Below, piece after piece: positions 25,653 through 33,050 of a stretch of DNA of 64,000 bases; position 1 is the stretch's first letter; each line of letters opens with the position of its first letter. This DNA comes from Poriferisodalis sp965208925 (GTDB taxonomy: Bacteria; Actinomycetota; Acidimicrobiia; Acidimicrobiales; Poriferisodalaceae), in assembly GCF_965208925.1 (NCBI RefSeq), contig NZ_OZ242364.1, positions 2,480,001-2,544,000 on the forward strand. Direction: 5' to 3'. The notes beneath the pieces are model-generated. The model ran no database searches and had not been told where the DNA came from. It worked only from the letters and a program-made list of their open reading frames with translations. Position numbers and translations under genes: made by a program.

Positions 25653-26957
25653 ATGGCATCGAGCACGCCCGATATCGAACCGACCGTCGATCCGGCAGAT
25701 GTGGGCTTCGACGCCGGCCGCCTGGAGCGCATCGCCGCCCATCTGGATCGCTATGTCGACGACGGGCGCCTGCCGGGCGTGTCAGTGCTGCTGACGCGTG
25801 GCGGCCAGATCGCCTACACCCATCGCTACGGCGAACGGGATTGCGAGCGGTCGCTGCCGGTCACCTCCGACACGATCTACCGGATCTACTCGATGACCAA
25901 GCCCATCGTGTCGATTGCTGCGATGCAGCTCTACGAGCAGGGCTGCTTCCAGCTAAAGGACCCGGTCTCGCGCTGGATACCGGAATTCGCCAATGCACGC
26001 GTCTTCGCCGGCGGCAATGTGATGCAGTACCAGACACGAGAACCGGCGAGCGAAGTGACCGTGCACAGCCTGCTGACCCACACCTCCGGCCTCACCTACG
26101 ACTTCCACTTTGCCAACGAAGTCGACGCGCTGTACCGGGCCAACGGCTTCAACTGGGGTGCTCCGGGCAACCTGGAAGAGACCTGCGAAGCCCTCGCATC
26201 GCTCCCGTTGCTGTTCGATCCGGGCACCGAATGGAACTACAGCTACTCCACCGACGTGCTGGGTCGTGTCGTCGAGCTCGTCTCGGGCCAGTCGCTCGAC
26301 GAGTACCTCGTCGAGCACGTGACCGGGCCGCTCGGCATGGTCGACACCGGCTTCGAGGTTCCTGCTGCCGATGTCGAGCGATTCGCAGCCAACTACACGA
26401 CGGCAACGTTGGCGGCACGCGAGGCCGCGGGCAACACGGGGCCGACAGTGCCGGCATACCGGCCCGACGATCCGGGCCTGCAACGGACGCTGATGGACGA
26501 CCCGCGCACGTCGGCCTATCTGGGACCGCCCAAGATCCTCTCCGGCGGCGGCGGCCTGGTGTCGACCATGGGCGACTACCACCGCTTCACGCAGATGCTG
26601 CGTAACGGCGGCGAGCTGGACGGTGCCCGCGTCATCGGCCGGCGCACCCTCGAATTCATGGCCAGCAATCACCTGCCGGGCGGGACCGACCTCACCGAGT
26701 GCGGTCGGGCCCTGTTCTCCGAGGCGGCATTCGACGGCGTGGGTTTCGGCCTCGGTTTCTCGGTGGTGCTCGATCCTGCGAAGGCGAAGGTCGTCTCCAG
26801 CAAGGGAGAGTTCGCCTGGGGAGGGGCCGCGTCGACGGCCTTCTGGGTGGATCCGGTCGAGGACATCACCCTCGTCTTCCTGACGCAGCTGCTGCCCTCC
26901 AGCGTCCACCCGATCCGGCCTGAGCTGAAGGCCCTCGTGTACCAAGCACTCGTGTGA
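25653..26957 (+). CDS. serine hydrolase, class C beta-lactamase family
   Basis: 434 aa member of the beta-lactamase/esterase family (EstB/penicillin-binding-protein-like). The nucleophile motif SxxK is SMTK at residues 80-83. The Tyr motif is in YSYSTDVLG, and a late glycine-rich GEFAWGGAASTAFWVDP segment replaces the KTG box. No signal peptide is visible, so it is probably cytoplasmic and an esterase rather than a resistance enzyme. ATG 25653 follows GGCAGAGGCAG. It precedes mtr by 25 bases. Confidence 0.9.
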   Translation: MASSTPDIEPTVDPADVGFDAGRLERIAAHLDRYVDDGRLPGVSVLLTRGGQIAYTHRYGERDCERSLPVTSDTIYRIYSMTKPIVSIAAMQLYEQGCFQLKDPVSRWIPEFANARVFAGGNVMQYQTREPASEVTVHSLLTHTSGLTYDFHFANEVDALYRANGFNWGAPGNLEETCEALASLPLLFDPGTEWNYSYSTDVLGRVVELVSGQSLDEYLVEHVTGPLGMVDTGFEVPAADVERFAANYTTATLAAREAAGNTGPTVPAYRPDDPGLQRTLMDDPRTSAYLGPPKILSGGGGLVSTMGDYHRFTQMLRNGGELDGARVIGRRTLEFMASNHLPGGTDLTECGRALFSEAAFDGVGFGLGFSVVLDPAKAKVVSSKGEFAWGGAASTAFWVDPVEDITLVFLTQLLPSSVHPIRPELKALVYQALV

Positions 26958-26982
26958 TGCGGGGCGCTGATTGACTGCGCAC

Positions 26983-28440
26983 ATGGCAGATTTCGACCTG
27001 GTCATCGTCGGCACCGGCTCGGCCAATTCCATTCCCGGCCCCGAGTTCGACGACTGGTCGATCGCAATCGTCGAACGGGGCGTCTTCGGCGGCACCTGCC
27101 TGAACGTGGGGTGCATTCCGTCCAAGATGTTCGTGTACGCGGCCGACGTGGCCGACACGATCGCAACGGCGGCCGGCTACGGCATTGCCGCCAGCTTTGA
27201 CAGCGCCGACTGGCCCGCCATCCGGAACCGCGTGTTCGGGCGGATCGATCCGATTGCCGGCGGCGGTCGCGGCTACCGAATCGGCGACGAGTGTCCCAAC
27301 GTCACTGTGTTCGAGGGCGATGCGCGATTTGTCAGCGACCGGCGTCTGGCTGTGCGCATGCACGACGGGACCACCGAGTCAGTCTCGGGCCGTCACATCG
27401 TGCTCGGTGCCGGTGCCCGGCCCTTCGTCCCGCCCTATCGGGGCCTCGGAACCGTGCCGTACCACACGTCCGACACGGTGATGCGACTCGATGCCCTGCC
27501 GGCGTCGATGATCGTGCTCGGCGGGGGCTACATCGCATGCGAACTGGGATACGTGTTCTCGGCTCTGGGTACCGAAGTCACTGTCGTCAACCGGGGGGAG
27601 CGCCTGCTGCGCGCCGAGGACGACGATGTCTCGGTGGCATTCACTGCCGCGGCGCAGCGCCACTTCGACTTGAGACTCGGCGCGACGGTGACCTCAGTGC
27701 GCGGCGGCGCCGCGACCGGCAGCTCAGTGCGCGGAGACTTCACGTTTGCCGCCGACGGCTCACCCAGTGCCAGCGGCAACACCTACACCGTCGAATTCAG
27801 CCGTGACGGCCGCGCCGAGTCAGTCGACGCCGATGTGCTGCTTGTGGCCACCGGGCGGGTGCCCAATGGCGACCAGCTCGCGCTCGACCTCGGAGGCGTG
27901 GAGGACCAAGACGGCCGCGTGCTGACTGACGAGTTCTTTCGCACCTCAGCGCCGGGCGTGTGGGCCTTCGGCGACCTGTCCAGTGAGATCCAGCTCAAGC
28001 ACCTGGCGAACGCGCAGGCAAAAGCGCTGAGGCACAACCTGCTGGTGGCCGAGGGCCACGCGGACGGGCCGATGTGCAGCGTGGACGAGCGGCTGGTGCC
28101 CCATGCGGTGTTCTCGCACCCGCAGGTCGCGTCAGTGGGTCTCACCGAGCGCGATGCCCGCGCAGCAGGTCTGCCGATCTCGGTGGCGAACAAGCCGTTC
28201 GGCCATACCGCCTACGGCTGGGCGATGGAGGACACCGCCAGCTTCGCCAAGCTGATCGCTCACGCGCAGACCCGCGAGCTGCTCGGCGCCCACATCATCG
28301 GTCCGCAGGCCTCCACCCTGATCCAGCAGCTGATCCAGGGCATGGCGTTCGGCCAGACCGTCGATCAGATGGCCCACGAGCAGTTCTACATTCACCCCGC
28401 CCTCACCGAGGTCATCGAGAACGCCCTGCTAGAGCTCTAG
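26983..28440 (+). CDS. mtr: mycothione reductase
   Basis: 485 aa FAD-dependent pyridine nucleotide-disulfide reductase that reduces oxidised mycothiol with NADPH, keeping the actinobacterial thiol pool reduced. The redox pair is Cys39/Cys44 in GGTCLNVGC, followed by IPSKMFVYAADVADTI, a signature of Mtr over lipoamide dehydrogenase. The AYGWAMEDT and YIHPALTEVIENALLEL segments near the C-terminus also match, with the HPxxxE dyad. I chose ATG 26983 over an upstream TTG (26971). The stop lies in a 20-bp perfect palindrome, and the last about 30 bases of the gene are duplicated 75 bases downstream. Confidence 0.93.
   Translation: MADFDLVIVGTGSANSIPGPEFDDWSIAIVERGVFGGTCLNVGCIPSKMFVYAADVADTIATAAGYGIAASFDSADWPAIRNRVFGRIDPIAGGGRGYRIGDECPNVTVFEGDARFVSDRRLAVRMHDGTTESVSGRHIVLGAGARPFVPPYRGLGTVPYHTSDTVMRLDALPASMIVLGGGYIACELGYVFSALGTEVTVVNRGERLLRAEDDDVSVAFTAAAQRHFDLRLGATVTSVRGGAATGSSVRGDFTFAADGSPSASGNTYTVEFSRDGRAESVDADVLLVATGRVPNGDQLALDLGGVEDQDGRVLTDEFFRTSAPGVWAFGDLSSEIQLKHLANAQAKALRHNLLVAEGHADGPMCSVDERLVPHAVFSHPQVASVGLTERDARAAGLPISVANKPFGHTAYGWAMEDTASFAKLIAHAQTRELLGAHIIGPQASTLIQQLIQGMAFGQTVDQMAHEQFYIHPALTEVIENALLEL
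28411..28440 (+). repeat. direct repeat copy 1 (mtr 3' end)
   Basis: Thirty bases covering the last codons and stop of mtr. They recur at 28486-28515 with a single mismatch (A to C in the fourth-last codon). Confidence 0.85.
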
Positions 28441-28444
28441 CAGG
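28425..28444. terminator. 20-bp perfect palindrome over mtr stop
   Basis: The 20 bases are a perfect palindrome with core CTAGAGCTCTAG and arms CCTG/CAGG; the mtr TAG stop lies inside. Lying between convergent genes, it can form a hairpin in both transcripts and may act as a bidirectional terminator. No U-run is present, so this is inference from position and symmetry. Confidence 0.5.
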
Positions 28445-28485
28445 ACTCAGGCCGTCTTTGCGTCTCGCGCGTGCCCATTCGGGGG

Positions 28486-28515
28486 GTCATCGAGAACGCC
28501 CTGCTCGAGCTCTAG
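28486..28515 (+). repeat. direct repeat copy 2 of mtr 3' end
   Basis: Near-identical copy of 28411-28440 placed 75 bases downstream, including the codons for IENALLEL and the stop. The palindrome is only partly preserved here (28500-28519, one mismatch and one G-U pair). It lies between the mtr stop and the convergent 2OG-oxygenase stop at 28531. Confidence 0.85.
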
Positions 28516-28530
28516 CGGGCTCGGTACCGG

Positions 28531-29508
28531 CTAGTCGATGCGGCGGGCGTCGGGGATCAGGTTGATCTCCCAGATCACCTCTTCGAGCCGGTCCTCGGCC
28601 GAGACCGCCTCGTAACGGCACGGCCGCGCTGGTGTGACCGTCGGCGGCGCTGGCGTGAGGATGGTGGACGGGCGGGGGTGACAGAACTGGACCACGCTGA
28701 GCCGGCTGGTGTGCTGGTCTGGATCGGCCTTGACGCGATGCCAGCCGGCGCCGATCAGGCCATTGGTGACGTGCTCCAGCATGATCCCCGAGTTGACGAT
28801 GACGTGGTCGTGCGGCGGCGCCGCATCCACCCACTCGCCATTGATGCGGACTTGCAGCCCACGGTCGGTCGCCCGGGGCAGGGCAGTGATGAGGTTGATG
28901 TCGGCATGCTCGTCCGCCCAGATGTGGCCCTCGCTGCCGCCGCCGGGGGCGTGCGACATTGGCGGGTAGTGAATGGCCCGGGACAGGTGCGTGCCGTAGG
29001 TGGTCATCCGGTCGAAGTAGGTCTCGTGGGCACCGATGCCCTCCGCGATCACCCGCAGAAAGCGCCGCTGCAGCTCGACGAGCCGCCGGTGGAACTCGGT
29101 GAGGATGTCGCCGGCATCGGCGATGTCAGCGTCGGGGAAGATCGATGGTCGGTACCACCGGCCGTACCTGGTCGTGAGCGGATGGCCAGCCGGGGGCTGG
29201 TCGCTCCAGTTGAACATCTCCTTCCAGTCGGGCAGGTCGGAGATCGCGGCGGTCTCGGTCAGGCGGCCCGTGTAGCCGCGGGCGCCGAAGGATTCCGCGT
29301 CGACGTACTGCCTCTTGGCGTCGGGCTCGAGTGCGAAGAACCTGCCCAGCACGTCGTAGGCGTCGTCAAGCAGCCCGCCCGGGAGATCGTGCGCGGTGTA
29401 CACGAAACCGGTCCGCAGGCTGGCCATGACACCATCGGTGACGGCCCTGCGCTGCACCGCCGAACCCTGCTCGAAGGCCAGCAGGTCAACATCAAGAATC
29501 TCGTCCAT
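28531..29508 (-). CDS. 2-oxoglutarate/Fe(II) oxygenase, isopenicillin N synthase family
   Basis: 325 aa non-haem iron enzyme. The Fe ligands are visible as HAD (HxD) in DEHADINLITALP and the distal His in GWHRVKAD. The 2-oxoglutarate-binding Arg lies in SRLSVVQF, 9-12 residues further on. The N-terminal DAYDVLGRFFALEP helix is typical of the IPNS/ACC-oxidase branch. ATG 29508 fits the family's N-terminus; the long open frame upstream belongs to other genes. It starts 8 bases after the NadD-like stop, so it is probably the last gene of the 39-28.5 kb block. Substrate unknown. Confidence 0.88.
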   Translation of the reverse strand: MDEILDVDLLAFEQGSAVQRRAVTDGVMASLRTGFVYTAHDLPGGLLDDAYDVLGRFFALEPDAKRQYVDAESFGARGYTGRLTETAAISDLPDWKEMFNWSDQPPAGHPLTTRYGRWYRPSIFPDADIADAGDILTEFHRRLVELQRRFLRVIAEGIGAHETYFDRMTTYGTHLSRAIHYPPMSHAPGGGSEGHIWADEHADINLITALPRATDRGLQVRINGEWVDAAPPHDHVIVNSGIMLEHVTNGLIGAGWHRVKADPDQHTSRLSVVQFCHPRPSTILTPAPPTVTPARPCRYEAVSAEDRLEEVIWEINLIPDARRID

Positions 29509-29516
29509 TGGGCGCC

Positions 29517-30170
29517 TCAGTCTCCTTGTTCGCCCCTCAGCCAGGCCTCGTAGCGGGCCGGGTCGGTCCAGGCGCCGGTTTCTTTGTCGAAGCGGGCTGC
29601 CTCGGGCGCCATCAGCGCGGGGTCGGTGGTACGGGCCTGGGTGCTCGACACGGTGCCGATCCAGTCCGGCAGCTGCAGGACCAGTTCGACGGGGCAGTCG
29701 TGCGGCGGGCGGGCCGCGATGGCGACCGTCGGCAGCGCTGCAATGGAGGCGTCCCGGCGTGCTGGGTCGTTGCCATAGAAAACCGGGTCGTGGATCTGTT
29801 GCCACTTGTCGGCGCCCATGACGATGACGTCGAATCCCGCGGCGATCTCCGACAGCAGCTGCGCATCGGTGACGCTGATCTTGAGCCAGTCGAGTTTGTC
29901 GGCAACGTCCTCCAGAACGGCGATCCGGTCGGCCAGGCGCGGGCGCTGCACGTCTTCTTTGGCGAGCGCCACCCGGCTCACCGACCACACGAGCACATCG
30001 AGGCGGCGCTGCACCAGTACGGCTTCGCTGATGGCGAGATGAGCGATGGTAGGCGGGTTGAACGAGCCGGGAAAAACGCCCCTTCGTGACGTGCCTGCAG
30101 CCGACGCGGGCGGTGCTGCAGCGGCCGGCGCCCCTGCAGGGTCTTTGGTCGTCCCCTCCGAAGCGACCAC
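29517..30170 (-). CDS. nucleotidyltransferase of the NadD/cytidylyltransferase superfamily
   Basis: 217 aa. The N-terminal GVFPGSFNPPTIAHLAISEA is the ATP-binding loop of NMN/NaMN adenylyltransferases, and the second signature appears as SSTQARTT. The first His of the canonical HxGH is replaced by Thr41 and the Gly by Ala, leaving TIAH with His44. A true NadD normally keeps both His residues, so activity or substrate may differ. An Ala/Pro-rich 30-residue N-terminal tail precedes the domain. GTG 30170 starts 8 bases after the selD stop. Confidence 0.78.
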   Translation of the reverse strand: MVASEGTTKDPAGAPAAAAPPASAAGTSRRGVFPGSFNPPTIAHLAISEAVLVQRRLDVLVWSVSRVALAKEDVQRPRLADRIAVLEDVADKLDWLKISVTDAQLLSEIAAGFDVIVMGADKWQQIHDPVFYGNDPARRDASIAALPTVAIAARPPHDCPVELVLQLPDWIGTVSSTQARTTDPALMAPEAARFDKETGAWTDPARYEAWLRGEQGD

Positions 30171-30178
30171 GGTGAACC

Positions 30179-31315
30179 TCAGCCCGCGTCGGAGGCGGAG
30201 TCTGCGGTGATGGCACCCGCAATTGTGATCGTGCCGCTGCTGCCGGCGACCAACTCGCCGATCACCGCAGCGCCGTGACCGCTGTCTCGCAGCTCGCGCA
30301 CGGCGCCTTCGGCGCGTCCGGGATCGCAGCTGAACAGCAGGCCCCCCGAGGTCTGCGGATCTGCGAGCACGGTGCGGGTCAGCTCGTCGCCGCCGTCGAG
30401 GCGCTCGGCAAGATGGTCGAGGTTGCGCCCGGTGCCGCCGGGCACATGGCCGCCGGTCGCGAGCCGGGTGACATCGGGCAGCGTCGGCACCGCGGTGGCA
30501 TCCACTACGGCACTCACTTCGCTGGCCGCGGCCAGCTCTGCCAGGTGGCCCAGCAGTCCGAAGCCGGTGACATCGGTGGCTGCCGTTGCTCCGGCCTTGA
30601 TGGCCACAGCGGCAGCCGTGTTGTTGAGCCTGCACATCTCGGCCACGCCGGCCTCGTAGGTGCCCGCCAGCGCGCCGCCCTGGGCGACTGCCTCGGGCTC
30701 GGAGCGTTTCAGTGCCGTTGCGAGCAGGCCGGTGCCCAGCGGCTTGGTAAGCACGAGTGCCTGTCCTCGCTGACCGCCGGCATTGGTGAGCAGCCCGGTG
30801 CCGTCGCTGGCCGGCCGGCAGGTGCCAGTGACCGACATGCCGTAGAGGGGCTCGGGCCCGTCGATCGTGTGACCGCCGGCGACCACCCAGCCCCCGTCAC
30901 TGGCCGCGTCCGCGCCGCCGGCGAGCACCTCGCCCAGCAGGTCCAAGGGCAGCACGTCGCGGGGCCACGCCGCCACGTTGAGGGCGAACAGCGGGCTGGC
31001 GCCCATCGCGTAGATGTCGCTGGCGGCGTTGGTTGCCGCAATGCGTCCCCACGTGCGGGCATCGTCCACGATGGGCGCAAAGAAGTCCGTCGATGTCACC
31101 AGCAGCGCGCCGCCATCGAGCCGCCACACAGCGGCGTCGTCGCTGGTGTCGGTGCCGACCAGCAGATCCGGATGCGACGGGGGGGTCAGATGGCGCAGGA
31201 CCTGCGCCAGCTCGGATGGCCCGAGCTTGCACGCTCAGCCCGCACCGTGGCTGTACTGGCTCAGCCTGAACGCCGGGCTGTTCGCTGAACTCGTCTCAGC
31301 GCTGTGGGTCGGCAC
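30179..31315 (-). CDS. selD: selenide, water dikinase (selenocysteine-containing)
   Basis: Makes selenophosphate from selenide and ATP for Sec-tRNA synthesis. The gene must be read through an in-frame UGA at 31235-31237 (residue 27 of 378). Before it the frame encodes FRLSQYSHGAG, after it ACKLGPSELAQVL, so the product has G-Sec-ACK exactly where E. coli SelD has GCGCK and many bacteria have GUGCK. The catalytic Lys is three residues later. Downstream, GGHTIDGPEPLYGMSVTG, DVTGFGLLGHL and DPQTSGGLLFS confirm SelD. Without recoding only a fragment from an internal GTG (31129) would be called. I chose GTG 31315; the start is less certain than the frame. Confidence 0.9.
31192..31208 (-). promoter_or_regulatory. 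putative bacterial SECIS hairpin in selD
   Basis: Starting 26 nt after the UGA, the mRNA forms a perfect 6-bp stem (GGCGCA/UGCGCC) with apical loop GGUCC. The E. coli fdhF SECIS has the same CAGGUC core in its loop. Spacing from the UGA to the loop, about 32 nt, falls within the range described for bacterial SECIS elements. A second perfect 7-bp hairpin (31209-31227, AGCUCGG/CCGAGCU) lies directly before it and may stack with it. Confidence 0.75.
31235..31237 (-). other. in-frame UGA selenocysteine codon of selD
   Basis: TGA on the minus strand at residue 27 of SelD. Conserved SelD sequence continues in the same frame on both sides, and the residue is the family's catalytic Cys/Sec. That makes a true stop or a frameshift unlikely. 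Confidence 0.88.
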
Positions 31316-31373
31316 AGCGGCAACGGTACCGACGTGACGGCTCGGTTGGCCGCCAGCGTCGGGGCCAGCAGTC

Positions 31374-32300
31374 TCAGTCGTAACTGCTGACGGCGTCGAC
31401 GATGAGCTCGAGCGCGGCGGCGGCATCGATGCTGTAGGCGACCTCACAGTTCGGCGTGGCCTCGGCGCCGGGCCGCTCGTCGGCCACCGTCATCCCTCGC
31501 GTGAGTTGGCCGTTCGTTTCCACATCGACATGTCGAGCGCCGAAGGTGAGCAGCTCGGGGTGGGTCACGGCGAGCACCGCACACGGGTCGTGCATAGGCG
31601 CGGCCTCGAGCCCGGCGCGCTCGCGGTAGCCGGCGAGGTAGAAGTCGAAGAGGGCCGCTACGAACTCGGGCACCATGCCGCCCTGCGCCCGCAAAGAGGC
31701 GGTCTCGTTCGGACCGACGCACAGCTGGTGGGTGAGGTTGAGCCCGGCCATGCGCACCAGCGGCACCCCGGCGGCAAACACCATCTGGGCGGCATGGGGA
31801 TCTGCCCAGATGTTGAACTCGGCCGTCGGCGTGACATTGCCTGGACCGACTGCGCCGCCCATGAGCGAGATGCCCGCCACTCGATCGACGATGTCTGGCG
31901 CTTGGCGAATGGCCAGCGCGATGTTGGTGAGCGGCCCGACCGGCACGAGCCACACGTCGTCGTGGGCTCGCGCTGTCTCGATGATGGCGCCGACGGCATC
32001 GTTGCTTGTTGCCTCCAGGTGCACGCCGGGTCGCGGCGGTCCGTCGAGCCCGGTTGCCCCATGGGCACGCGAGGCGTGGGCCGCGGGCACCAGCAGCGGC
32101 CGGTCCGCGCCGGCGTGCACCGGAATGTCAAGCCCGGCGAGCTGGCACATGATCAAGGCGTTCGCCGTGGTCATCTCGAGCGGGGCGTTCCCTGACACCG
32201 TCGTGATGGCCAGCATCTCGCACTGGCGGGCTGCCAGCAGGATCGCCACTGCATCGTCGTGACCTGGGTCGCAGTCGAGAATGATCTTCGGCTTCGCCAT
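31374..32300 (-). CDS. inosine-uridine preferring nucleoside hydrolase
   Basis: 308 aa. The Ca-binding signature DCDPGHDDA at residues 9-17, VSGNAPLEMTTANA, the LVPVGPLTNIALA motif and AEFNIWADPHAAQMVF identify a nucleoside N-ribohydrolase that releases ribose from purine or pyrimidine nucleosides. The catalytic Asp/His region MHDPCAVL is present near residue 235. It is 58 bases upstream of selD and 24 bases downstream of the DinB-like gene, all on the minus strand. Preference among nucleosides cannot be predicted. Confidence 0.93.
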   Translation of the reverse strand: MAKPKIILDCDPGHDDAVAILLAARQCEMLAITTVSGNAPLEMTTANALIMCQLAGLDIPVHAGADRPLLVPAAHASRAHGATGLDGPPRPGVHLEATSNDAVGAIIETARAHDDVWLVPVGPLTNIALAIRQAPDIVDRVAGISLMGGAVGPGNVTPTAEFNIWADPHAAQMVFAAGVPLVRMAGLNLTHQLCVGPNETASLRAQGGMVPEFVAALFDFYLAGYRERAGLEAAPMHDPCAVLAVTHPELLTFGARHVDVETNGQLTRGMTVADERPGAEATPNCEVAYSIDAAAALELIVDAVSSYD

Positions 32301-32324
32301 GACTACAGCATGTGCAGATCAGGA

Positions 32325-33041
32325 CTAGAGCTTGGTGATGCTGGGTGCCGGCGCGTCCGTCTCACCCCAGTAGTGGGGGAGGCGCAGGTAGCCGAAGCGT
32401 GTCAGCTCGACGGTCGGCAGCAGCCCCTGGATCTCCTTGATGCGCTGGATGGATCGGATGTGCGAGGCCATCTCGTAGAACAGCATCCAGACGGCGCACT
32501 CGAGCGTGTTGACGATCATGCGCTCGTCATCGGGGTCGTGCCATGCACCCCTGGGCAGCACGGTGATGGCGTCGTCCCAGAAGTGCGTGCTGTGGCGTGA
32601 CTCGACCATCTCGCGGAATGTCTCGATCGGGTGAGACGCCACCACGTAACGCATCCAGCTCAGTCCGAGATCCAGCTTGTCGAGCAGGTCCGGCACGTCC
32701 CAGAACAGCTTGGGGTCGAGACGCAGCCCGTGCTTGTTGTTGCGCCCCTGGTGATGCTCGGACCACACGATCGGCTCGGGGATGTTGCCGTCGGGCCACA
32801 GCAGGGACCCGCAGCGACGCTTCGAGAAGATCAGCGACACCCAGGCGATGTGGCTGATCTGCCGGCGGATCGACCACCACATCAGTTCCCGATCAGGGGA
32901 CTGGTCGTCGAGGTCGAGCTGTTCGTCGCTCAGCCCGTCGATCTCGGCGCGCAGCCAAGTGTCGACATGGGAGAAGTACGGCATCGTGCCGGCCGCAGCG
33001 TCGGCCGGCATCTCCAGCACGGAAGGATCGACTCGCGCCAT
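32325..33041 (-). CDS. DinB-like four-helix protein
   Basis: 238 aa, predicted all-helical. The pattern MPYFSHVDTWLRAEIDGLSDEQL, WWSIRRQISHIAWVSLIF and YEMASHIRSIQRIKEIQ matches the DinB / mycothiol-dependent maleylpyruvate isomerase superfamily. His residues in SHIAW and SHIRS could be two of the three metal ligands. It starts 9 bases downstream of gcvP, suggesting cotranscription. A thiol-transferase role with mycothiol would suit an organism with mycothione reductase, but that is inference. Confidence 0.7.
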   Translation of the reverse strand: MARVDPSVLEMPADAAAGTMPYFSHVDTWLRAEIDGLSDEQLDLDDQSPDRELMWWSIRRQISHIAWVSLIFSKRRCGSLLWPDGNIPEPIVWSEHHQGRNNKHGLRLDPKLFWDVPDLLDKLDLGLSWMRYVVASHPIETFREMVESRHSTHFWDDAITVLPRGAWHDPDDERMIVNTLECAVWMLFYEMASHIRSIQRIKEIQGLLPTVELTRFGYLRLPHYWGETDAPAPSITKL

Positions 33042-33050
33042 GCTCGAACG

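Noticed and set aside
31129..31237. Reading selD as a start at the internal GTG (31129) or as a pseudogene with a nonsense mutation
   Set aside because: Conserved SelD sequence flanks the UGA in one frame, the position is the known Sec site, and a SECIS-like hairpin follows. A degraded gene would not show this.
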